DNA of 21,452 bases from Chara braunii (taxonomy: Eukaryota; Streptophyta; Charophyceae; Charales; Characeae). The stretch covers positions 159,783 to 181,234 of the forward strand of contig BFEA01000907.1 of the NCBI GenBank assembly GCA_003427395.1, given 5' to 3'. The stretch's first letter is position 1; each line of letters opens with the position of its first letter. This document shows, piece after piece, positions 8,553 to 18,916 of the stretch. A model generated the notes under the pieces. The model ran no database searches. It was not told where the DNA came from and saw only the letters and a program-made list of their open reading frames with translations. The translations under genes were made by a program, and so were the position numbers.

Positions 8553-9145
8553 TCAAGGCTTTTCAGTGACATCGGAGGTCTCAGAGGGGTAGCCGACCGT
8601 CGCCCACTTAGCTCACGCAACGCAGCGGACTTGCGTTGGTGTTGACGCGAAACAACCGTCGGAGAAGAGCTGCGAGGAGGGAAGAACGGGGGGATATGGT
8701 GGGAAGTGGGAGGAAACCGGAAGACAAGAAGGTGTGGAAGCCATAGCGGTAGCAGAGGGCAACAGGAAGGGTGATGATGCAGCGCAACTGTCTCGGTGGG
8801 GTTCCGAACCTTGGTGATGATCCGCGGAGCAACTGACTGCGCGAAGTTCTGTTACTCACCACATCAGAAGCAGGCGACGAAACAAGTCAACCAAGTCGGA
8901 GGTCTTCGCTGTCGTTGGCGGCAGCTCGTTCCCCTTGGGGCCCTGCACCAGGAAACTGGAGCAGTGGGGGAGTCGTGTTGAGGCAACGACGACAGAGAGT
9001 GAGTAGCAACGACGGTAGTACAACAATGTCCAGGAGGTTGACGATCATGGATAGCAACAACGGTATTACAGCGATGCCAAGGAAGGTGATGATGGTGATG
9101 CAACAGCAAGATAAGCCTCGTGAAATCTTCTTTTGCTAAAAAAAA
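8553..9145. other. No recognisable gene
   Basis: A GC-rich segment (8570-8990) is followed by a stretch with many CAACGA/CAACA/GATGATG-like short motifs (8990-9110). Open stretches overlap on both strands with no domain. It might be the start of the LINE 5' UTR, but nothing fixes that boundary. Confidence 0.35.
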
Positions 9146-10113
9146 TTCTTTTGTTTTTTTTTCTCTTCAATCCCTGTCTCTCTGGCCCTGCGTTGTCTCC
9201 TTCTTCAGGCCTGCCCCCTCTCCCTCTCTGTGGATTCACACCGTTGATTTACCTCCTTTCCCTTCGTCCTGCTCTTCACCTTTGCCTTCTTCCTTCCCTG
9301 ATCGCCCCCCCTCGTTTTCTCTCTCCTTTCCTCTTCTTTCCATTCTTCTATACTGTGCCGTCGGTTCTCTTTCCCCCCTGCTGCCCCTCCCCCTCTCCCT
9401 TCCCTTCTTCCCACTCTCCCCGCCCTCTTACACCGATCCACCTCATGTCTGCCTCTCCCGTTTCGCTCTTTCGTGCCGCGCCATCGGTCCCCTTCCGCTC
9501 CTCTTCGTCCCTCCCCCCTTCCCGGTGTCCCTTCTTCTACTCCTCGATCCCTCCTCCCTCCTCTCCTGATCTGCCTCTCACGTTCCTCGCCTTCCCTCCT
9601 TCCATTTCGCTCTTCTCCTCCTCGTCAACGGCTCCCTTTCCCTCTACCATTCAGCCCTTTTGCCCCCCCTTCCCACTTCCTCCCCGATCGATCCCGCTTC
9701 CCAAAGTCAATCCCGATCTACCTCCTTCCGTTTCCCCTTACCGCGGTCTTCCTCTTTACCCCGATCTACCTCCTTTCGTTTCCCCTTAACGCGTTCTTTC
9801 TCTCCCACCCTTACCGCGTTCTTCTTCTTTACCCCGATCTACCTCCTTTCATTTTTCCCTTACCGGGTTCTTTCCCTCCCACCTTCAGGGTCCCATCTCT
9901 TACCCTTCGATCCCTCCTTTCTCCTTCCCCCCCCAAGCTGCTCCCTCCTCCCCCCTTCTTCCCGATCCTTCATCGCCCCCCTCCCGTCCCTCGCCCCTTC
10001 GTTGTGTCCCTTCTTCTACTCCTCGATCCCTCCTTTCTCCCTCCCCCCCTGATCTGCCTCTCACCCTCCCTTTAGCTCCTTGCCTTCCCTCCCCCCTTTT
10101 CGCTCTTCTTCTC
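9146..10113. repeat. ~1-kb pyrimidine-rich block with internal duplications
   Basis: The plus strand is almost entirely C and T. A segment starting GTGTCCCTTCTTCTACTCCT at 9535 recurs at 10014, 479 bp later, and both copies continue through CTGATCTGCCTCTCAC. A second repeat starting CGATCTACCTCC recurs at 9714, 9762 and 9835 with TTCCCCTTA..GCG downstream. Long open stretches here exist in several frames because the block lacks A, so I do not call genes. It may be a LINE 5' UTR or a triplex-prone spacer. Confidence 0.75.
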
Positions 10114-10278
10114 CGTGCCTGGGTGTGTGCCTGGGTGTGTGCGTGTGTATGTGCGTGTGTATGTGCGTGTGTATGTGCGTGTGCGTGCGTGCGTGTGCGT
10201 GCGTGCGTGTTTTTGTGCGTGTGTGTGTACGTGTGAGCGTGTGTGTGCATGTGTGTGTGCATGTGCATGTGAGTGTCA
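10114..10278. repeat. GT/GC-rich microsatellite
   Basis: Alternating GTGTGTGC, GTGTATGTGC and GTGCGTGC units run for about 165 bases. Alternating purine-pyrimidine of this kind can take the Z-DNA form. Reported open frames here on either strand (Val/Cys-rich, or His/Thr-rich) are artefacts of the repeat. Confidence 0.9.
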
Positions 10279-10281
10279 AAA

Positions 10282-10385
10282 AGAGAGAGAGAGGGGGGGA
10301 GAGAGAGGGGGGGATTGAGAGAGAGAGGGAGAAAGAGAGAGAGGGAGAGAGAGAGAGAGGGAGAGAGAGAGAGAGGGAGAGAGGT
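10282..10385. repeat. GA-rich microsatellite
   Basis: AGAGAGAG runs with interspersed GGG blocks directly follow the GT tract. Together with the C/T block to the left, the strand bias flips from pyrimidine to purine within 200 bases. Confidence 0.9.
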
Positions 10386-11148
10386 TGGGGAGTCGTGGCA
10401 CCTCGAGAAAGAAAAAGGAAACTGTTGACCATGTACGGTTCTGTATATTTTTCTGGTGACAGCATGTCATACCAGCAGAAGGTGGAATCAGGATATTGGT
10501 GTTTCACGAGCTGTTGGGACTGTAATTGACTAGTCACAATTGAGAGAGGTAGGAGAAACCATATAGGTGAGGTGCTTAACGGAATGTGGTGGTCAATCTA
10601 GTTTGCGTAGGATTGAATTGGATCAGCTAGCCAGTCTATCCACACCATTGCATGTGATTGAGCTCGATCAACAGACCAGTTTGTCCTCGTCTATCCACAT
10701 CGTCAACATTTCTCGTGTTCCGCCTGGTGCTGCTAGCTGGTGGAGCACGGTGAGGTGGTGCTGAGGGAGGGAGAGAGGTCGAAGGAGGAAGATAGGAAGT
10801 GAAAAAAGTCGGGCGGAAGGGAGAGAAAGAGTGAGAGAGAGGGAGTGAGTTGGAAAGCGTCAACCATAAAACATTGGCGGGGTTATCTCTTCGTGAAGTA
10901 GAGGAACTCCTCTCCCCCCGCTGTCCCTCCTTTCTCCTCTTCGCTACATTGTGCCCTCCTTGTATTGATCACCTCCCCATGACGCCACCTGGACGAAGAA
11001 AGTGTTAACAGGAACAGCGGAAACATGGTGATCGGTAAAAGGAAAAACAAACAGCAGAGGGTGCACAAGAAATTAGACTCCGTGCTCATGTACAAGGGGG
11101 CGGCAAGACACCAATGGTTTGCCTATTGGTACGAGAATTTTAGGTTGT
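10386..11148. other. No recognisable gene; possible LINE 5' UTR
   Basis: Short open stretches on both strands lack domains. A purine-rich AGAGAGGGAG zone lies at 10760-10850. The stretch precedes LINE ORF1 and is a candidate 5' UTR, but the element's 5' end cannot be located without another copy. Confidence 0.35.
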
Positions 11149-11282
11149 GTAACACATGAACTACGAAAAAAACGCTATTTGAAAATAGTCTCAATGGCAC
11201 CTTATGTAATTTAAATTAAATAAAAAAGGCAGATTTTCAAACATGCAAAATAGACTCCGTTTTCATTATGAAAATGTGTTAC
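11149..11282. repeat. 134-bp MITE-like nested inverted repeat
   Basis: The outer arms GTAACACAT (11149-11157) and ATGTGTTAC (11274-11282) are exact complements. The inner arms TTTGAAAAT (11179-11187) and ATTTTCAAA (11233-11241) are also exact and roughly concentric. The centre is AT-rich. The size and shape suit a small non-autonomous DNA element, but no target-site duplication is evident, and it ends 22 bases before LINE ORF1. Confidence 0.55.
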
Positions 11283-11304
11283 GTCAAGATTTTACAAATG
11301 GCTC

Positions 11305-14266
11305 ATGGGGTCTGACAGCTCGTACCCATCCCACACGGTAGAGAGCGCGCAGGAAGGAGGGATGGAAGGATGGAGAATTGGGGAAGGTGTCCAGGAGGAG
11401 TTTCCATCGAGTTCAACTAGCCAGAGTATGGGCCACGGTGCGAGCTCGAGATCGTGGGCAGAGAGGGTAGCGAGGCCATTTGTTGGGAAATCCATTCTTA
11501 TCCAACAGAAGAATGAAGGGGAGAATGGTGAGAAGGGGGATGAATGGAGGATTCCATTAGGAAGTTTGACATCGGTCGGGGCTTTCTTCCTCACCGGCCT
11601 CCTGGCCGCCTCGGAACATAAGATAGTACACCACGGCGGTAGGAAGGTCGTTGTCCAAGCACTCCCGGGGGACAAAGTGAAGGAGAGGGATGAGTTGTAT
11701 ACACGCCATGCAAGCAACTGGGCGTTCCATGATGACATGGCGTTTAAATCAACAAACGATAAGGTTGGCTGGATCAGGGAACGCCCGGCGGCTTTCAAGT
11801 GATCCTTGGAAGTTGCCCACGATCTCTTCCTGATACAACCAGCCTTATATTCTGTCATTACTGTCATTTGTATGCTGGACGAGGACAAAAAATCAATGGA
11901 TGGATGGAAGTCGCTCCGTTGTGAAGGATCGGAGGTGCGAATCTACTCGTGGTCTCCCCCAAGACAGCCGAGACCGGAAGAACGAAGGGAACAAATGATG
12001 AGGGAGCACTTCTGGGTAGAATTTCGACACATCCTCATTGAGATACAAGCAGCTTTTGTGCAGGATTTTGCCGAGAGATTCGATGTGGTGGATTTCATCG
12101 ACCCCTTGCCACCACATGTCGCACGAAGATACGACTATCTTATGTTGGCCCTCCGTCTGGTCGAAGGTCACATTTTCACGATCGATGATGTTATTCCGTT
12201 CTATGTGGGCGAGAAAGTGTACCGAATTCACACTGCCAATAAACATCGTCCCTTGTGCTTTAAATGTCAGGCCTATGGCCATTTGTACACGGACACTGCC
12301 TGTCCCCGTCACCCATCCCGTACCATAAAGCCTACGGGACGCCTCAGAAGGGACCCCTTTGTGAAAACTCGATGGCGAACTGTCAGGTCATGAAGGATGG
12401 GTGTACATTGATGTACCTGGAAAAGAGGAAGGAAAGGTGATAGGATGGCGGTGGGAGGGGCAAGGGAAACCCCGTGAAGGTACCAGACCACTGGCGACAT
12501 GGGTCCCCCCGAGAACCTTGGAAACACGCCTGAACCAACCGGCCGAGGCTCGGGGGAAGGATACATGGGTGGTGGTCAGGAAGAAAAAGAATCAAGAAGA
12601 AAAAAATGAAATAGCGACTGAAGAAGAGAAAAGGGGAGTCGACACTAGCAACAGATTTGCCCTTTTAGAGGACGGGGGAGGTGAGCCAGAGCAAAGCGAA
12701 CGGTCTGTTTCTGAGGAGACCACAGACAAGGAAGGGGGGGTGACCACTGCCGAAGGGTCTGGGGAGAAAAGTCTAGTAGTTCAGAGACAAATGGAGGTAT
12801 CAGGATCTGGAGGGGGGGCGACGGGAAGGGAAGTGGCGTTGCCAGGTCCCAGAAACATGTCGCCTGACTTGACATCGCAGCCCAAGCCTTTACAGCCAGC
12901 AGTCCAAGAGCAACAAAGGCTACATTTTGCCAGCCAAATGGGACTGCAGGAACAACATGACAATCAGGCGTCTATAGTGCAGCACACACAACCCCAGCCG
13001 ACGTTGCGGCTTAAACAACAGCCGCGGATAGGTCACACACAACAAGTGCCCCTGCCGGCTAACCCGTTACAAGAACAACGAATGCCAGCGCAAGTCCATA
13101 AGGGGCAACAAACGCAGCATGGCCAAGAGACACGACGAGCATCGCTGACACAACAAGGGCAGCACCCACCATCGCCATCGCCCCCACCCCCAGAAACGCA
13201 GCAAGGGCAAAAGGGGCAGGAGCTACAACAGGCACAACACGCATATAATCTGGCCCTAGACTTCTGTTTGGAAGCTTTTGGGGTGCAGCCAATGGACGTG
13301 GACACGACTCCCTCCCCTCCGGACGTGGAAATGGAGGAAAGGGAGGACCTCCGAAGTGACCCGGATGCTCCTCCACAAGAGATGTGCCTGGATCACAAGA
13401 TCGAGGTGGTACCTGAGTGGATAATCAAACATTTGCGATCTAACCTTCCACTCAGAGGAGAGGAATAATGGGATAGGTCCTATGTAGAGCTAGTGACACT
13501 CTTGAACAACAGTCCAACTCTCAGGACCGCGCTAACCTCCGGACCCCCTCCCCATCTGACATGGGTAAATGTCTTCCAACGTATTTTGGTCATCGCTCGT
13601 GGCCGCTTCCTCCCCCCCCCCGCTCCCGACCCTCCCAATTTGCAGACATCCAACCGAGAACAGGAGCAGGACCCTCCCCCCCAAACAGATGCACAACATA
13701 CTCAGCTAGAGAAAAGGGGGAGAGGGGAAATGGTGGAAATAGTGGAGGAAGGGATGACTTCACGGCGGCTCAAGTAGCGACAACTCATTGAAAGGGGTCT
13801 TTTTGAGTTACCACTGTCCAGGACGGATGGAGTGTTCGTGATCCCCATAAGAAAGACCGATGGGAAATGTGAAGTTGGTCTTTCCCCAGTAGGAGAACAT
13901 GTGGGCGTTACCCTGCAAGGTTGGGAGCTTTCGGGCCAAGAGGGTAAGGAAAGGGATAGGATCTTCACTAATCAAATGCGAGTCTTTTTTCTCAAGCACT
14001 ATGCACCTGGGGCGGGAGCAGGCATGAGATTCAAGGCCTATGACCAGCAGATGGCTAAGAACGATCTCTACTTGATTTTTTACTCCAACAAAACAGCCGA
14101 CTTACGCTGGTATAGCCACAATGCCCTGGTAGATTTACAATTCGCTAAAGTCAAGGCCGGCGGGTTTTGGTCGGATGACGATGTATGCAAATATTTGTGC
14201 AGAATAGTGCGGACAAAGGCCTTAAGTCTTGAGAGATGGGACGTCAAACAGTGGCACCCCCTCTAA
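11305..14266 (+). pseudogene. LINE ORF1: nucleic-acid-binding protein, degenerate
   Basis: The frame starts at ATG 11305 (it is open from 11272). It is broken by TGA 11800, shifts by one base between about 12365 and 12391, then continues past TAA 13466 and TAG 13775 to TAA 14264. That is about 985 codons, long for an ORF1. The part before the knuckle (11500-12250) resembles the globular region preceding zinc knuckles in plant LINE ORF1 (DUF4283-like) in layout only. The knuckle at 12256-12303 is CX2CX4HX6C, two residues longer than the usual last gap. A charged then Gln/Pro-rich linker (12590-13330) follows. The last ~145 codons (13832-14266) form a compact, non-repetitive segment I do not recognise. 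The role inferred from the family is binding the LINE RNA. Stops 13466 and 13775 could instead mean the tail is a separate ORF. Confidence 0.75.
12256..12303 (+). other. ORF1 zinc knuckle, CX2CX4HX6C
   Basis: CFKCQAYGHLYTDTAC gives Cys-X2-Cys-X4-His-X6-Cys, against X4 in the standard knuckle. CPRHP follows directly. The residues that would bind zinc are all present. Confidence 0.75.
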
Positions 14267-14349
14267 ATATGTTGCCATGAATTTGTCGTACCCGGATTTA
14301 GATGTACTATACTGCAAAAACCCTGCTTGGGAGCAATGCGTAAAGACAA

Positions 14350-15110
14350 TAGACCTAGATCTACGCTCCATTAATGTTAATGGTCTGGCATCCAGTAAGC
14401 CTGAGAAACGCCAAACCATTTGGGATCAACTTAGAGGTGTTGGGGGCAAAAGATGGTCGGATGTGATATGCGTACAAGAGACCCACTTGCAGGACAACCG
14501 AGAGCATAATAGGGCCCATAAGATGGTCTGGCCTCACTCGGCTGTGAGAGCTCATTCCCCTAGGCCGGGATCAGCAGGAGTAACAATCTGGATCCCCCCC
14601 GACTCTAGATTCCAGTTAGTTCATTGGGCAGTAAACGAGGAAGAGGGGCGGTGGGCCTTTGTATTAGGCATGCTCGAATTGGAGTTACTTTGTATCATTT
14701 GCATCTACTTGCCCAATACAGTCGGTGAACGAAGGGCCTTTCTAGGCAATCTAGGAGCGCAAGTCCCCGAGGGCATCCCTCTGATCATAGCAGGCGATTT
14801 CAACGTCACTCCGAATAAAAGATTGGATAGATGGCACCCCCAGGAGACTCTCCCGTTTGTTGCGATCGAGGATGAGCAAATGATATTAGAATTTTACGAA
14901 ACCCTCTTGTTTTTTGACACCTGTCGCCAGTTGCACCCTCATGACCGATCTTTTACATGCATAAGAGACAGCGATTCGGCGCGATTATCCAAATCACGAA
15001 TGGACCTTATCTTTCTTTCCAATGACTTGGAGGGGGCACTGCGCTGGTCATCTATTCTTCCATGCAGCCCGTTCCCAGGTATGGATCACAAGACATGTGG
15101 GCTAATTTTA
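14350..15110 (+). other. AP endonuclease (EEP) domain of ORF2
   Basis: The first catalytic Asn is in SINVNGL (14373-14375), the Glu in CVQETH (14478-14480), and Asp and Asn in GDFNV (14796-14798, 14802-14804). SRMD is at 14994-15005. The final DH pair lies in MDH (15081-15089), where the family usually has SDH. No stop falls inside the domain, unlike the rest of ORF2, so its catalytic set is complete apart from the Ser-to-Met change. Confidence 0.85.
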
Positions 15111-15889
15111 ACAATGAGGAAAAGGACGGATCAAGAGTTGGGGGTTTACAAACTTAATGTCTCCCTCCTAAGGGACGACCCATTTAGACAGATAATTCGG
15201 CTCGAATGACAATTTTGACGCCAACAAAAACATCTTTTTGATTCAGTCTCTACATGGTTCAATAACGGGTTATTTTTTCCAGCTAAAAAGTGTAAGGAGT
15301 TCTCTAAGGTTAGAGCGGCCCAACGTTATCAACAAGAATTGAGTATTCAGAAGGAATCGCTAGACCTGGAACAACAGGAAGATTCACAGCATCTCACTAT
15401 TTCCATTCAGAGAGTAAAGGATCAACTCTTAACGTACGCACAACATAGATGACAAGGTATCAGAATTCGAGGGAAATGACCAGGTTCACTCAGGAAGCCA
15501 CGATGGACACTCATTTTTTCACGATGGCTACGGCCCGTGCGTGACGAACCGTAATTGAGGCACTCTATGAACTAGATAGTAGGGAGGAGGTTATTGCGAT
15601 CGATTCCACTCATTGTACATTAATCACAAGGAATTTCTTCAAACAATTGTACACTTTCTAAATCCTGACCCCGCTGGGGGAAGTAAGGGAAAAAGAACTC
15701 GAAGAATTCTTACTTCCCATGAGCAGACGCCTTTCCCCGCAACAGCACGACCGATTGGAGGAGTCTTTGACAAAAAATGAAGTATGGGATGCGCTTCTCC
15801 AAATGAAGGAGGAACCCCCCCCGGGTATTGATGACTTCCCTAAAGAGTTTTGAGAAGCGATGTGGACGGACTTAAATCTGGACCAGTGG

Positions 15890-16720
15890 GACTACTACAA
15901 CGAGATATGGGATGTCGGGGAGACAGGGGAAGTAGTGGGGAAAGCTTTATTGTCGTTACTATACAAAAATGGGGATAAAATGAATATCAGGAACTATAAA
16001 CCTATCACCCTTCTTACAGTAGTCTATAAAATGCTTTCGAAAGCCATGGCAAATCGTATGACGTCAGTATTGGAGGATGTCATACACCCAACACAGACAG
16101 GTTTTATGGCCAGCAGGAATATACAAGAGAACATCTTTCTTGTGAACGAAGTAGTTAAACTAACGCAAAGGAATCAGGCAAATGCGACCATTATTTTCAT
16201 TGATTTTGAGAAAGCCTACGACCACGTCGACTGTTTTTTCTTTGACAGATACCTAAAAAAAATGAACTTTGGACTTATCTTTAGACGATGGGTGAGGATT
16301 CTTCATAACAACGCCACCACCTGTGTACAAGTTAATGGGTCGGTGACTCCTTCATTTAAGCTTCAAAGATCGGTGAGACAAGGAGACCCTATCGCGCCCT
16401 ACGTTTTTTTAGTCATTAGGGAGACACTTTCCGCCAATCTGAGGCACAATAAGGATCCGACTCGGATCAAGATAGTGGATATACCTGAGGAGGCAGTGTC
16501 AATCTGTTCCCTTTTTGTTGATGACCTCACTATTATGGCAGAGGCGACATTACAGAACATGGAGGAAATCCAGAGCCTTATGAATAGGTTTTGTAGAATG
16601 TCGGATATGACTGTCAATTTGGGTCAAAAGACGGTAGGTTGGTGGCTACATCACCAAGGAGGTAGGCCCCCTGAGAATCCCCGCATTACTTGGCTTCCCC
16701 TTGATGACCCACTAAGAATT
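15890..16720 (+). other. Reverse transcriptase domain of ORF2
   Basis: YKPITLLTVVYKMLSKAMANR matches the fingers region of LINE enzymes. Motif A, FIDFEKAYDHV, lies at 16196-16228 with the first catalytic Asp at 16202-16204. Motif B, RQGDPIAPYVF, starts at 16376. Motif C, FVDD, is at 16514-16525, where plant L1 elements usually have FADD; Val at the second position is tolerated in many reverse transcriptases. The domain itself is uninterrupted between 15860 and 16984. Confidence 0.9.
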
Positions 16721-17589
16721 CTGGGAGCATTGGTTACGGCTAAGGGTAAACCAGTCACTAATGACGAATGGTTGGTAGGGCCGGTGCACAATAAGCTCGC
16801 AGGGTGGAACAACAAACACACTTCAATATTCGGGCGGGCTTTGGTCATTAACAATGTAGTATTAGCCACACTCTGGTATAAAGCCATACTATGGCCCATA
16901 CGCACCAGGGGCCTCAAGTCATTTAAACGGCAATTGGCGGTCTTTTTATGGAGAGGAGATAGTAACAATCCCCATGCGATTAGTTGAGTAGCATGGGATT
17001 TGGTAATTCAGCCAAAGGTCGGAGGGGGGCTTGGAATTGTGAATCCGTCTACACAGTTTCAAGCCCTCCACTTTCGTTGGCTCCGGCATCTCATCTTCTC
17101 ATCATCCTCTCCCTGGGTCCCTCTCGCCTTGGCACAAATTGCAGCTCTGGCCCCCGAGGCCCCATCCGAGACCGACCCTCTAGTGTGGCTCGAAGATAGG
17201 AGCTGAAAGCTACCGAGGAAATATAGAAATGAGGACCCCGCAGATGAACAATGGTTGCACCTCCTACGAGTATGGAGGAAGCTTCCCCCTCCTAATCGCC
17301 CAATACCAGATAGGTGGGAGGAAATCTTCAGACAACCCCTGTTTGGTAATAGGCTGATCACGGACTCTCTCGGTCACATGAGATGTAGTTCAGACTCTCC
17401 ATGGAAAGGTAGGGTGAAACACGGGGTCAGGAGGGTGGGAGACCTTTGGGACTCAAGTACAAGGAATTGAAAAAATGCAGAAAGAATGCGTTCATGGTTG
17501 CGATATTGTCATTTCACTGAGGACGCACTTAACGATCTCATTGAAATTTTCCCCCTCCACTGGTACATCACCCTCCGGAAGGGCCCTCG

Positions 17590-17780
17590 TTTGGTAGAAG
17601 GAGACTGGGTGGGTTTCCCCAACCGTGAAAATCAAGTAGGGCGGGTTCACTTGGTAGACCAAACACAAGTGCTGATCGAAGTCTTCTACATTCAAAAGGA
17701 GGATCAACTACGAGGGAGCAAACAACCCTTTATCTGGAAGGAAAAAAAGGAAGTATATCGTGTCAGAATTATTCACGAAT
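17590..17780 (+). other. Unassigned beta-rich segment in ORF2
   Basis: Between the RT/thumb region and zf-RVT lies a stretch beginning LVEGDWVGFPNRENQVGRV and ending YRVRIIHECRGW. Alternating hydrophobic residues, a GDWV opening and a G-x-V turn look like a small SH3-like barrel of the chromo/Tudor/KOW kind. This is a visual impression only, and I assign no function. Confidence 0.35.
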
Positions 17781-18055
17781 GTAGAGGATGGAGAGCCTAT
17801 CGACCCATGACCCCGATTGAGGACCTCCCCTTCGACCCTGAGGAGTGGCATTGGTCCTGGAATGATCCGAGAAGCTCTGGAAATTCAAGCAGGGGGGGAA
17901 GGGCACGGTCATTAACACTTGCTGGCTTAAAACCTAAGTCAGTATACCGAATGCTCAGACCTAAACGCAGGTTGCGAGATACTTTAGAAGATAGATGGTA
18001 TCGCCATCTCAACGTGGATCGTGGCTTGCTAAAACCCATAAGGTGGTTTGCGGAT

Positions 18056-18300
18056 TATGGAAAGAGGCCGGCAAAGATCTTCGCCCTACAATGGCAGATT
18101 GCACACCGGTGCCTACCAACTAACAATTGGCTAATAGATCACTCCCATTTGGAACAGCAGGGGCGGGCACTGCCTTGGTGTCACAGATGTCTCCAGGGCT
18201 ACCCAAGTAAAAAATGCTCCGAGACGATAGAGCACATCTTCCTTCAGTGTCCTGCGGCTGTCCTACTGTGGAGGTGGTGGGACAGGATTTGGCGACACAT
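18056..18300 (+). other. zf-RVT zinc-binding domain of ORF2
   Basis: The order is typical: ALQWQIAHRCLPTNNWL, then WCHRC (Cys 18179-18181 and 18188-18190), then EHIFLQCP (from 18230, Cys 18248-18250), then LWRWW. This domain follows the reverse transcriptase in plant L1-like LINEs and in many domesticated RT-like plant sequences. It is uninterrupted here. Confidence 0.85.
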
Positions 18301-18916
18301 GATACCGAGCTCGACTTGGCCATGGGAATGGAGGGCCATACTTTTGGGATACTATCCCCAGATTCAAGGGAATACATTTAAAGAGAATATGTTTTGTCTG
18401 GGAAGGCGGGCTGTCCTATGGGTTATATGGTGGAGAAGATGCATCCTGGAAATAGAGGGGGCACAGGTAGAAGAGGGGGAAGTCACAGAGCAAGTAAGAA
18501 TTTTGGTTCAACACGAGATTACGGCCCAGTGGGGTGTGGTTAAGAAAAAACTAAGTTAGCTACACACCAAAAGGGATATTGACAAGGTTATTTCGCAGTT
18601 CTGCGAGGATTGGTTGGGCGGGAGGAGGGAAGGATGGGTTGCAAGGGTAACTTGGCCAGAGGATGGACAGGCTCATCATCAGATGGAGAAAAGACTGCAG
18701 AGGGGACAACAGGCAGGAATAGCAAGGGATTATCAGCTTCATTTTCACGAATGGACAAAGATTGATCCCAGCAACCCACTGCGGTCTGCTCAGGACTTCG
18801 CAGACTCTTTCCCCCCTCACCCTTTGTCTTTGGTGGTACCGTTCCCAAGAGCCTGAGCAGCACACTGAAGGCCGTTTTATTTATTCCCTTTTCCTCGTTT
18901 CATTGTGATGATGTAT

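Larger units (their letters stand above)
14277..18856 (+). pseudogene. LINE ORF2: endonuclease-reverse transcriptase, degenerate
   Basis: ATG 14277 lies 10 bases after the ORF1 stop; an ATG upstream at 14229 in the same frame would overlap ORF1. About 1,526 codons. Domains are an AP-type endonuclease (14350-15110), reverse transcriptase (15890-16720), a thumb/connection region, an unassigned beta-rich segment (17590-17780) and zf-RVT (18056-18300). Breaks are TGA 15207 and 15216, a one-base loss near 15449, then TGA 15542, TAA 15659, TGA 15851, 16985, 17204 and 17468, and TAG 18557; the final stop is at 18854. Several stops fall where Trp is expected, such as KEF-stop-EAMW and AIS-stop-VAWDLV. 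The family role is nicking the target and priming cDNA from LINE RNA. Homology to plant L1 ORF2 is clear from the motifs. Confidence 0.9.

Noticed and set aside
9120-10075. Pro/Ser/Leu-rich open frames of 130-218 codons
   Set aside because: The C/T-only strand cannot make stop codons easily, so open frames of this length are expected. No domain is seen.
9900-10537. Long open frames coding His/Thr-rich, Val/Cys-rich or Ser/Leu-rich proteins
   Set aside because: They are translations of the GT, GA and CT simple repeats, open in several frames on both strands.
11800-18559. TGA read as Trp in a variant genetic code
   Set aside because: TGG is frequent in the same ORFs, TAA and TAG stops and frameshifts are also present, and mutation decay explains the pattern.
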